Assembly (NCBI GenBank): GCA_903772945.1
Contig: CAICTM010000233.1
Span: 24,205-88,204, forward strand
From: Seminavis robusta
Taxonomy: Eukaryota > Bacillariophyta > Bacillariophyceae > Naviculales > Naviculaceae
Reading direction: 5' to 3'
DNA length: 64,000 bases
Shown here: positions 8,546-18,448 of the stretch, piece by piece
Position numbering within the stretch: the stretch's first letter is position 1
Layout: every line of letters begins with the position of its first letter
Notes under the pieces: generated by a model
Seen by the model: the letters and a program-made list of their open reading frames with translations, nothing else
The model's database searches: none
What the model was told of the DNA's origin: nothing
Made by a program: the position numbers and the translations under genes

Positions 8546-11059
8546 ATGAAGCTTGCAGCTCTTTTGGTGGCAACACTGTTGCCATCAACTATTGTCTTTG
8601 CATCTCATCATTCTTCCTCAGAGGTGGAACCCAACAGTAACTTGCGGAAAGTAGGAACTGCTACTGCTGCAACTACAACAGACACTCCATGCATCCAACA
8701 CGTTGCTGATTTAGTTGCTGGCCTTCAAAATGAGATTAAGCTGTTGAGTACCCACAATAGTCACATGCAGACTCAAATTGACACTTTGAGCAGTCTAGTC
8801 AAATTCAATACTGCTGGGTTCAATGAAAAAATTGATATAGTGGAAGCAAAAATGGAGCAACTCCAGGATTCTGCCAGTGGCAACATCAACCTCCAAGGAC
8901 ACCGTCATCTGGCAGAAACCTTGCAGGATGTCATCACAAAGACAGCATGCATCAGTGAGGCTAGTGATGGCACCAAGTTCTGGTTGGACAACAACTGCGT
9001 TACAAACTTCTATGTGTACCCATGCTTTCCGGACAGAGACACCCTTGATGCTGCATTGGAAGACATTGAGACTGCTGAGGTGACCTACGGGCCAATCTAC
9101 AGCTGGTGCTTTGAAGAGATGTCAATGAGTGGCCTGTTGTACTCAAGTTTCAATGATGACATTGGTGGCTGGAATGTAAGCCAAGTGACTGACATGTATC
9201 AGATGTTTTACAATGCTGAAGTCTTCAATGGTGACATTTCCAGTTGGGATGTTGGCAAAGTTACAACTTTCGAGCAAATGTTTCATGATGCCAATCTTTT
9301 CAACCATTCCCTAGCAGATTGGAATGTAAGCCAAGTGACAAGCATGAAGTCCATGTTTCGTAGCGCTCTTTATTACAACCATGACCTCTCTAGTTGGGAT
9401 ACTAGCAAGGTGGAAGACATGTCTTGGATGTTTTATAATGCTTGGGTCTTCAATGGTGACATTTCCAATTGGGATGTTAGCAGAGTTACAACTATGGAAG
9501 CCATGTTCTTAAAAGCCCAAGTCTTTAACCGAGACTTGTCTGGGTGGGATGTCAGCAAGGTGACAACTCTTTATCGCATGTTCTTGGTCGCTGAAGAGTT
9601 CAACCAAGACATTTCCATGTGGAATGTTAGCCAAGTCCAAAAGACCGATGCTGTGTTTGCTTATGCTGCATTATTCAACCAAGACATCTCTAATTGGGAT
9701 GTTAGCCAAGTAACGGACATGAGTCACATGTTTTATTGGTCACAGGCATTCGCTGGAGATGTATCCAGCTGGGATGTCGCAAAAGTTACAGACATGAACT
9801 CGATGTTCGCCGGGGCAAATTTCAACATTGACCTTTCCAATTGGGATGTCAGTCTGGTTACAAGCATGAAGAAAATGTTTGAAGACACCTCTTTCAACCA
9901 AGATCTTTCCAGCTGGAACATGACCAGTGTTGTCAACACACATAAGATGTTCGACGGGGCATTGTCTTTTCAGCAAGACTTGTGCGAATGGCAAACAAAG
10001 CTGTCTACAGAGGCATCTGTTTCGGGCATGTTTTCTGGAACAAATTGCACTTTTGATGAAAATGGTGGTACTCCCCAATTGTTGAATGATTATTGGGCTG
10101 ATCTCTGTTCTCAATGTGTTATTCCTTCGGATTCACCTTCTGCACTGCCATCAAGCAGCCCAAGCAAGAGCAGCAGCCCAAGTATGCATCCCTCTACAAC
10201 CACCAATCCATCAAGTATCCCATCCAGCCAACCCAGTATTTCCCCTAGTAGCATACCATCAAGTTGGCCAACCAAGCAACCCAGCAAACTTCCCACCCAG
10301 AGTCCCAGTATGAATCCAACCACAGAACCATCAAGCAACCCAAGCTCACCTCCATCAACAAGTGGCAGTCCCAGCAGTTCTCCTTCAAGATTCTGTTTTG
10401 ATTCCCGTACAACGCTTCTGGAAAAACTGGATAACATTGCAGAGGCCGAGCTAGAGTATGGTCCAATCTACAACTGGTGCTTCCATGAAATGTCCTTTGA
10501 GCAGCTTTTTAGCACTCAACGATATGACAATGCTAGTGCCTTCAACTACGATATTGGTGGATGGGATGTTAGTCAAGTTGTGAGTTTTCAGAATATGTTT
10601 TACGGTGCCTCAAGCTTTGACCAGGACATTTCAGGATGGGCCACCAGCAAGGTGGCAAGTCTTGCCAACATGTTCTATGGAGCTAGTTCTTTCAATAAAG
10701 CATTATCTGACTGGGATGCGAGTAAGGTGCAAGGGATGGGAAACATGTTCCGTGGAGCCACTGCCTTTGACCAGGACATTTCCAGCTGGGATACAAGTAA
10801 TGTTGTTTCTATGCTCAACATGTTCAATGGAGCCAGCTCTTTCAACCAAGATGTGTCAAGTTGGGATGTGACCAGTGTCACCGATGTCAAAGGCATGTTC
10901 AACCGTGCACACACGTTCAATCAAAACTTGTGTGCATGGAAGTCAGACTTATCTGTGGATGCACTTAGTTGGGGTGTCTTCCTTTATACTGATTGTCCTG
11001 AGGCTGTCACTCCATCCAATGATGGCACTATTTGGACTGATCTTTGCTATGCATGTTAG
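8546..11059 (+). CDS. Secreted DUF285/BspA-like repeat protein
   Basis: A single exon encodes 837 residues. It starts with a clear signal peptide, 'MKLAALLVATLLPSTIVFA'. Residues about 45-115 look helical and coiled. Two arrays of about 25-residue units follow, of the form 'F(N/D)xDISxWDVSxVTxMxxMF', the DUF285 repeat of BspA-like surface proteins. Array 1 spans about 165-520 and array 2 about 612-835. Each array opens with a 'YGPIYxWCFxEMS' cap and closes with a 'DLCxxC' cap, so the whole domain was duplicated. The 525-610 linker consists of 'PSSxPSxxPS' repeats, a diatom wall or extracellular style linker. The family occurs in bacteria and scattered protists and usually mediates adhesion. 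The role here is likely cell-surface or extracellular matrix binding; the partner is unknown. Confidence 0.88.
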   Translation: MKLAALLVATLLPSTIVFASHHSSSEVEPNSNLRKVGTATAATTTDTPCIQHVADLVAGLQNEIKLLSTHNSHMQTQIDTLSSLVKFNTAGFNEKIDIVEAKMEQLQDSASGNINLQGHRHLAETLQDVITKTACISEASDGTKFWLDNNCVTNFYVYPCFPDRDTLDAALEDIETAEVTYGPIYSWCFEEMSMSGLLYSSFNDDIGGWNVSQVTDMYQMFYNAEVFNGDISSWDVGKVTTFEQMFHDANLFNHSLADWNVSQVTSMKSMFRSALYYNHDLSSWDTSKVEDMSWMFYNAWVFNGDISNWDVSRVTTMEAMFLKAQVFNRDLSGWDVSKVTTLYRMFLVAEEFNQDISMWNVSQVQKTDAVFAYAALFNQDISNWDVSQVTDMSHMFYWSQAFAGDVSSWDVAKVTDMNSMFAGANFNIDLSNWDVSLVTSMKKMFEDTSFNQDLSSWNMTSVVNTHKMFDGALSFQQDLCEWQTKLSTEASVSGMFSGTNCTFDENGGTPQLLNDYWADLCSQCVIPSDSPSALPSSSPSKSSSPSMHPSTTTNPSSIPSSQPSISPSSIPSSWPTKQPSKLPTQSPSMNPTTEPSSNPSSPPSTSGSPSSSPSRFCFDSRTTLLEKLDNIAEAELEYGPIYNWCFHEMSFEQLFSTQRYDNASAFNYDIGGWDVSQVVSFQNMFYGASSFDQDISGWATSKVASLANMFYGASSFNKALSDWDASKVQGMGNMFRGATAFDQDISSWDTSNVVSMLNMFNGASSFNQDVSSWDVTSVTDVKGMFNRAHTFNQNLCAWKSDLSVDALSWGVFLYTDCPEAVTPSNDGTIWTDLCYAC

Positions 11060-12110
11060 ACAAGCAAGTCCACACCACAATCTCTCCATTTATTACACCC
11101 ACAATAACAGAAGAAAGCACCAAGCAGATTCATTCAACTCCATATCACACAGCAACACTGGAAACCTCCCATTGAGGGCCCAAACAACAACACAAAAAAC
11201 ACGAACAGAGAAACAGACACAGCACCCACAAATGCATACCAGTAGTAGCCAACTTTGCTTGCAAGGAAAGGAGTTATCCATTGCCTTGCTGTTGAGCCTT
11301 TGATGGGCCAAAAAGCAGAAGAAAAGTATACTAAAATAGTGAACTCTGAAGAAAAAGACACGAAACAACTGAACCTATGCTCCGCATCCTCTACTCCTTG
11401 CACTTTTGTTGGTAGTGTGACTCAATCTCATAGTGCTGCTTGGTAACAGTTTCTGTTTAGAGGGGTGAGTTGCAATGGCTCTCCTTTGATGTCTTTGGCA
11501 TGCATACAATCACGACAAGATGATCTGCCGCCTTGCCCTGAGCTTTGTTGGAAAAGCAGACTAGTAGAAACCAGGAAAGGGAAGGATGGAAGAACGTTGC
11601 AGACTTTGAATCTTCAATCAATCTGCAAGGTCACGAAATGGGACTGTTTCCGTGAAACTGATGCTAGTTTCACGGAAATGGAGCGATTTCCGTGAAACTA
11701 ACACAAAAACCGTGAAACTAACTCAAAACCGTGAAACTAATTAGTTTCACCGAAATTCCGTGAAACTAACCAAAAACCGTGAAACTAACATTTCCGTGAA
11801 ACTAACATTCCGTGAAACTAATGCTTTGAATCCCGTTTCCGGACCTTGCCAGCTGCCAGCAGACGTCCCCACGTCCCCACATACAATTGAGGCAAAGAGG
11901 CGTGGGGTTCGTTCCTGCACTTTCGGATCCACGGTACGCTTCCACGGTTCAGTCTTCTTGGCGACAGTTGACAAAGTGACAAAGTGGCTGCTGTTATTGT
12001 TCTTGACTGTCACTCTTCGTTTTTGGATGTTGACAACTAGTTGAAGATTGTATCACCAAAGCCAAACCTAATCGTAAATTGATCCTCGTCTTGTTGTTGT
12101 TGCGGAAACG
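11060..12110. other. Intergenic region containing a minisatellite
   Basis: No gene is supported. The main content is the CGTGAAACTAA repeat block at 11647-11822, annotated separately. The last 250 bases, GC-neutral and without frames, should carry the promoter of the gene at 12111. Confidence 0.55.
11647..11822. repeat. Degenerate minisatellite of CCGTGAAACTAA units with inverted copies
   Basis: Eight direct copies of (t/a)(t/a)ccgtgaaacta with variable 5-12 base spacers occupy about 175 bases. Two copies in the opposite orientation (tagtttcacggaaat near 11670, tagtttcaccgaaat near 11742) can pair with the direct ones. The core 'gtgaaact' is nearly invariant while the spacers vary, which points to a conserved word rather than simple slippage. 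Confidence 0.8.
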
Positions 12111-13217
12111 ATGGCGACCTCCGACGCTCATCTGGAATGGATTACAAGTGCTGCTTTGGTGGAGTTGTTGGAAGCTTCTCATGGTGTCTTTGGAGAATTG
12201 ATCGAGCCTTCCCTTGTGCTGCAAGGCCTGGCGCTGTCCGATAATGTGGGTCGTCTGGATGATCCTCACTCTGCCTTGGCCACTCAAGCGATGCATTCCT
12301 TCTCGATATCCAGTAGTGGAGACAATCCCGAAATCAAAGTGGAATTCGACAATACCACGCCGCATGCCGTGTCGCTGCGATGGATGGACGAAGAAGGACG
12401 GGCATTTGTCAATGGCACGGTAGAGCCATTTTCTTCCATGGTTCGATATTCACGCTGTGGACATTTATTTCTCGTGTCCGCTGTGATAGGACCGCAGAAT
12501 GAACAGTTGCTAGGAGGCTATCGCGTGCGCATGCCCTGTCCTAGTGGATCTCCTCATCAGTTGTTAATAGAAGAAGAACAAGACGCTGCCGGTTCTACTA
12601 GTCCCATGTTCCGCCTAGAGTCTCTGATAGCGGATCCAACCGGACACGACGAATTGGTCATTGCAGCGGCAGCATTGGATTCTGTAGGAGCAGGACCACA
12701 ACATGCAGCTTGTTCCAAAACTGTCAAAACACTCCACACCATTTTTCGCAATCTACTCGCCCATCCCGATGACCCCAAATATCAATCTCTGAGAATATCC
12801 AATCCCAAGGTCCAAACCACCCTGTTGCAAAATGGAGCTGCCCGACAAATGTTGTATTGCACAGGATTTCGTGAAAATGTCAAGGACGATCATTGGATCT
12901 GGAAGTCCAATGCCAATCTGCATGCCATTCCAGCACGCCTGGAACAGGCTTCCAAACTTTTGCAATTTCTTTTAGAACGCTCTCAACCTGGGTTTGTGGC
13001 AGAACTGGCGGCTACGCCGGTTTGGCAAGGACCCATTCTCAATTCCTCCTTGACCAATGCCAATACACGGGGATTTGGAGCTGCTGGGTCGACTCATTTC
13101 CTCAGTGATGATGAAAAATGGAAACGGGCCGAACGGAATCGACAACGACGGGGACGAGGTGGACGGAAACCCACACCGGGTAGTGCACCGAGTAGTAATG
13201 GACGCTGGGGGCGGTAG
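12111..13217 (+). CDS. pVHL beta-domain plus PUB-domain protein
   Basis: A single exon encodes 368 residues. Residues about 74-145 resemble the von Hippel-Lindau beta domain: 'IKVEFDNTTPHAVSLRWMDE' followed by a Gly/Thr turn, then 'FSSMVRYSRCGHLFLVS', the usual N-x-(T/S) strand, W-(I/M)-D and G-H-x-(F/W) landmarks. Residues about 200-292 match a PUB/PUG domain, 'TVKTLHTIFRNLLAHPDDPK' and 'LLQNGAARQMLYCTGFRE', the fold that in peptide:N-glycanase and UBX proteins binds the tail of the p97/Cdc48 ATPase. The tail, about 340-368, is rich in Arg and Gly. By family knowledge VHL domains present substrates to cullin ligases and PUB recruits Cdc48, so a ubiquitin or ERAD link is plausible. I see no VHL alpha-domain/BC box. 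The N-terminal 70 residues are unassigned. Confidence 0.75.
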   Translation: MATSDAHLEWITSAALVELLEASHGVFGELIEPSLVLQGLALSDNVGRLDDPHSALATQAMHSFSISSSGDNPEIKVEFDNTTPHAVSLRWMDEEGRAFVNGTVEPFSSMVRYSRCGHLFLVSAVIGPQNEQLLGGYRVRMPCPSGSPHQLLIEEEQDAAGSTSPMFRLESLIADPTGHDELVIAAAALDSVGAGPQHAACSKTVKTLHTIFRNLLAHPDDPKYQSLRISNPKVQTTLLQNGAARQMLYCTGFRENVKDDHWIWKSNANLHAIPARLEQASKLLQFLLERSQPGFVAELAATPVWQGPILNSSLTNANTRGFGAAGSTHFLSDDEKWKRAERNRQRRGRGGRKPTPGSAPSSNGRWGR

Positions 13218-13483
13218 AAGCGTACTGTAGTATCAAGCAGCAATATACGTTCATGGTGTGTGCAGAAGACGAACAGGCACATCGACGGTGGGCAGCAGCC
13301 AAGATTGAACCGTACTGGGTATTGATGTTATTCGGTCTACCCGTGGATGGGCTTGGTACATTGCTAGTTTGAACACAGACAACACCACCATTACGACAAC
13401 GCTGCAATTGGGGGATTGGCGGCACCCTACGTTTTGTTTCGACGTAACAACGGCTCTATAATCTATGTCGTTTATCGTCGTAC

Positions 13484-16400
13484 CTAGCTGGTTGACTCAT
13501 CAACTTTTACAAAACTGGCACCATTCTTTTTCACCACCTCGTCGATGCAATCAAACGCTTCTTCGAGTTCTTCCGCCGCGAGATCCTGAAGAATGAGAAG
13601 GATAGTGGAGGTTGCAAAATTGGAATAGCTGCCGCCACTGCCAGCCCCGTCACGCTGACCAAGAATCTTTTGCAGCACCTTGCCCACGTCTCTTCGACCC
13701 GCTCGATCCAAGTGCGTTAGGGGCTCGTCCAAAACTATGAGCGAGGGTCGCAGCCGGCCTCGAGTTGCCACCAAATCGGCAAACCCAAGTGTCAACGCAA
13801 GAGAGCATCGACGCCATTGCCCCCCAGAAAGTGTGGCCAGAGGTCGCTCACGAAACGATCCATCGGGTTCGCGAACCAAAGCACGACGGGAGATTTTGTC
13901 TCCGGCGTCCAGGGACATTTGAAGTCTTTGTGCACCGTCACTAAAGTCGTCCAGGTATTTCTGTGACAAGCACTGAAGGTCACGAACTGCGTTTTGCAGC
14001 ACAAACGTTTGAATTCCACGGGTTCCAAAGGCATCCGAGAGGCCTGCGCATTGCTTTGTCAAGCGTCGTTGTTCTTTTGCTTGAGCTCCCAGATCCTCAA
14101 CGGCGGCCTTCAGAGTCTCGAGCTCACCCGATAGGTTGCCATGGGCTTCTTTCGCAAACTCGACCGCTTGGCGTGCAGTGTTCAATTGTGCTTCCAGCTT
14201 TGATTGTGCGAGAGCGGCTTCTTGTTGACGCTCGGCTTGAGCTGTGTACGATTGCGTCAGATGGGCAACCTGTTCTCGTGAACTTCTCAACGCTTCTTCC
14301 GCATCATATACGAGTTTATCCCAGTAGGTTGCTTGTTCATCCCGTTGTTCATGTACAATCTGGACTTCCGCCTGAAGTTTCTGTCGGCCGAGTTCTGCAT
14401 CCTCCACAGCTTCTCGCGCTCCAAGAAGCTTTGTTTGGGCAGTCGCCAAAGAATGCAGTGTGGCCTGGATTTCATCCTCAGCTTTTTCTTGCAGGCTCTC
14501 ATGAGCATGTTCGTGGCCATTATTTGTCACTGGTTGTTGACATGTTGGGCATATTTCAGGAATATTGAATGCGCTCGGAAGCTCCCCCACGGATAAATCC
14601 ACCTGCCATGTCTTCTCTAGTTTGTCAATGGCGCCCTTGAGAGTTTCCACTTCATAGTTGGCAGATTGGTGTTCTAGTTGTGCTTTCTGGAGTTGTTCAG
14701 CTGCAGTTTGCGCGGATTGCATCTGAATGCGAAGACTCCCATCAATATCTTTCAGCACCGATGCTCTCCCCTCTTTGAGGTGGCTCACATGGTTCTGGTG
14801 CGTTTCCACCGACGAATTTGCTTCTTCGAGGCTTCCCCGCAGTGAATCTAAAGATTTCCCTTTTGTCGCCTCATCTCCCCCGTCGTCATCTTGCTGTTTG
14901 GCTGAAAAGCTTTCGGCTTCAGCTTCCCTGGCACACAAGATCTCTTCCTTGTCTTTCAAGTCTGCATCAGCCCTATTGTATCTGTTTTGTAGCTTTTCCA
15001 TGTCGTCGGTCCTTAGTGCTAGCATCCCCTGCAATTCGTTTTCTTTCTTCGTTGCAGTTCGGCCCTTGGACCGAGCCAAAGTTCCGGCTCCCTGCCAAAG
15101 CTCCAATGGTACAATCAGCGAGAGTTCTTCCTTTAACTTTGCGTCAGTGGCTTCCAGCAATTCATTCAATGCGTGCTGGCCATGAAACATGGTTCGAGCT
15201 AGGATGGGTGCACTGACACCTAGCTTTTCCTCGATGACTGCCATTGTCTCTTTCGCTGATTGAGTTGTAAGATCCTGCCCGTCCAGAAAGAATGCTAGTC
15301 CAGTCTTCTTTGGTGTTTTTGTCCTCGTAATCACAAACGGCTTTCCATTCAGATGGCCGGTCACCGATACACGGGCATTCTATACATGTTCAGTAGAGGC
15401 AAAGAGACAAATGAGGCATCCGCCCGACCAAACTTAGTTAGTTCTGTATCAAGGTGTGAGGACTCACCTGGTTAGAATCATTCAATATATCCACCACCTT
15501 GCTGTCTTGGAAAGGTCTAGGATCTGCAGAACCCGTCATAGCCCACAAGGCTGCCATGGCCAACGTTGTTTTGCCACTCCCATTGCTATGTTCCATTAGT
15601 GGTTTGGAGGTAGGTAGAAAGAGACAAGGTTAAGATTGTTCAAGATCCAGTGCAAAGAGACAAAAGCAAAGAGGAGGTCAATCGAGCAACATGGATGTCG
15701 TACCTGTCCGATCCTCCATCCAAGTTGGTGCCCTTCAAGAGGACAAGACCCCTATCATTCAAGGGATAATCCACCCGAGTTGGAAACGGTCCGTAACCTT
15801 CTACTGCCACAGAGTCTAGTTGTAGATTGGTTTTTGTTGCCAACAAAGACCCTTCAGTACTTTTTGTTGACGACGATGTTGCACCGTCAGACTCTTCCAT
15901 CTCCTCCAGAAGTCGCAGTCCGGCCTCTTGCAATGCCATGGCTTCTTCTTCGTCGTAATCAGCTCCTTGTTGGACCTCCCAAAACCTTGCCCAGGTGGAG
16001 AGGGGTGACAAATCCTCCAGAGAGGTGGCACCTGCAGTTTCCGCAACCGATGCAGGATCTCCTTCCTGTGCCTCGGCGGTTGTCGTCGCCTCTCGTATTT
16101 CCACGGCCACACCTGCTTGTCGGAGTGCTCGAGTATGATCCTGGAAAAGAGTGTTTTCATCCAAATCCCGCACTTCTCTGCGTGGCAATGTCAACACAAT
16201 GCGATCACCCTCTTTGACAGTCTTTTTAGTTGCTGTTTTCACGTTGTTCTCCATTGTTGGTACATGTAGTTCCAGTAACTCATCCACCGACTGTGGCTTG
16301 AAATGCTTCCTCCCAATATCATTCATGGGTATCCGTTCAATACACTTCCACCCTTGTGTGGCATCCAAGACCACCAGTGCTTTCTCTTGATGAGCTTCTG

Positions 16401-17916
16401 CCAGTGACGTTTCATAGGGCGATCCGAGATATTCAATGCATACCTCTTGCGTGTCGGCAGTCTTTTTATTCTTGTTGTGTATGACGGTGTGAGGTTTGTG
16501 AAAGTGTCCCGAATAAATGGGTCGATTGCTGGGAAACACGGATGGATGGACTCCCCCCGTGGAAACAATCATGTCATTCATGTAGGCTCCCGTGACATCG
16601 GCATGCACAAACAGTGCTTGACACGACTGCGCCATGTCAGATTGCAGCACCGATTCCATAATGGCCAAATCTCGAATGTGTGGTACAAAGAGCGCATTTC
16701 CTAGTTTGGTGGGATGCGAAAACACCAGGGGACCGGGAATGGTTGTGCCGCTGCTGCTGTCATCATGATCGACTACTACTCGATACGACTGTTCCAGCGG
16801 TGTCAATCCATGCGAATGTCCTCCCAGTGTAACTTGATCGTGATTCCCCGGAATCAGAATCATGGGTACGGTCCATTGTCGAAAGGCGTGCAAGACGGCA
16901 TTGAGACAATCGACCCGCAGCGTTCCTCGATGATGCCAGAAATCTCCGAGAAAGAGTACCCCCGCGTGTCGCTGTTGTGCCAATTCGTGAACACGATGGA
17001 TGACTGCCAATGACGTTTCGAGGGTGGAGGGGGCCACGTGGAGATCGGTAAAGACGACCCATTTGGCAATGGAAGCGTGATGGGCCAGTTGTTGCAAAAA
17101 TGGGTCCTCCTTTGCCTTGATCTTGTCGGATGCTTGTAGCAGGGCATCCAAGTCATCCATGCGAGGTGGTGGTGGTGGTGGATTGTTGTTGGTGGTGCTG
17201 GAATTGTCAATGTCGGCTGTCATTTTTGAAGCTGTGGTGGCGGTGGATGAATCATCCGATGATGCTATAGTAACTGTCATCGCTGGAATGGCCTGTACTG
17301 GTTCTTCTAGCGGTAGCTGTTGAAGCAGCAACTCTTTTTCTGTAGTAGTATCAGATTCTAGTTTTGTACTTGTTGCTGTTGTTGCTGTTGTCAGTTGTGA
17401 TTTTCGAACCTTGACTTGTTGATTCTGCTCTCCACCATCAGCAGAAGATAGTTTCAGTGTGTACCATCCACCCTTTCGAATATCTTGAATGACGCCTTGG
17501 ACCAGGTTGGATCCATCTTTGTGGACATCCACCAGGACGGTATCTCCAATGGTCCAATTATTATTATTATTATCAGACGATGATGATTTTGACGAAAAAG
17601 ACAGCCACAAACGTGTATTATGGAATGGTGGTGGGTAGAGGAATGATGGGTATCCAAACAATGATGGCTTTCTAGTTTCCCAGTGATGTTGTGGACGCAT
17701 GGTATTTGCTATCCGTCGTGGGAGATGACCTGATCTTGCCAAGAAGGCTTTGGCAGTTTTATTACATGTAGTAGCTGCCATTATGGTGAGAAATAATGCC
17801 AATGAAATGTTGAGGGCACAATGAGATCTTCTTTTCTTCGACGACAATTGTGATGCCCCCAGCAATCTTCTTCTTTTCTCTACTTCTGATGATGATGATG
17901 ATGATAGTCGAGTCAT
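13484..17916 (-). CDS. SbcD-SbcC (Mre11-Rad50-like) fusion nuclease, probably organellar
   Basis: Three exons, 17916-15704, 15585-15468 and 15379-13484, splice in phase to 1408 residues. Residues 1-110 look like a plastid-type presequence: a hydrophobic stretch at 34-50, then 'AKAFLARSGHLPRR' and Ser-rich sequence. Residues 120-175 form a small Tudor/KOW-like unit. A calcineurin-type phosphoesterase follows, with 'FTDLHV' (289), 'LGDFWH' (323), 'IPGNHD' (355), 'FVHAD' (436) and 'SGHFHKPH' (469), all metal ligands present, as in SbcD. From about 705 a SbcC/Rad50 ATPase begins: Walker A 'NGSGKTT' at 739 (encoded by exon 2), coiled coil, zinc-hook 'CPTC' at about 1054, signature 'LSGGQWRR' at about 1294 and Walker B 'SLIVLDEP' at about 1323. 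The bacterial pair processes hairpins and blocked double-strand ends. The order SbcD then SbcC matches the bacterial operon. The coiled coil is short. Confidence 0.88.
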
Positions 17917-18448
17917 TGCCAGAATTTGTTAAACTCTCTCTTCTCTGCAGTGCAAAGCCAACAAAATCTATCTCTTTCCTTTTGTTTGTTTTACTTTCTT
18001 GTGGCGTTGATTGTGTCGACCAACCGAAGCCAAAAGCCGAGGGCGAAATTGGATCTTTGGATCTTTTGCGCTTTTTGTGTTGTGAGAATTTCCAAAACAT
18101 GTTTTAAAAAAGGGTCTCAATTTGGTGATTTTGCAAGTGTCAGCTTCTTCATTTGCACAAAAGCCCCTTCCCCCGAGCCACCGTTTCCTTATACTAGTAG
18201 GGGGTGTTAGAGTAGGGAAATTATCTACGGAAGCCAGCCGGGGCCAGGCTTAAGCAAAGAACAGGCGAAATTCAGGACTAGGTTCTGTGGGATCAGGGGC
18301 AAGAAATTGAGGACCATTACGGGGGGCAAAGGGTTTGGCTTTGCGGGATCCACGGAGACATACCTGACACTTTTATTCGTTCAGCAAAAGACCGCACTGT
18401 CAACCTAAAAACAACACATCAACAACTTGCTACAACGAAACAACCGCA
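17917..18448. promoter_or_regulatory. Divergent promoter region between nuclease fusion and BTB gene
   Basis: These 532 bases lie between two opposed start codons. I see no open frame of interest beyond antisense shadows. No clear core-promoter motif can be named. Confidence 0.45.

Noticed and set aside
13963-14568. 201-codon plus-strand frame opposite the SbcC half
   Set aside because: Antisense to a well-supported coiled-coil coding exon.
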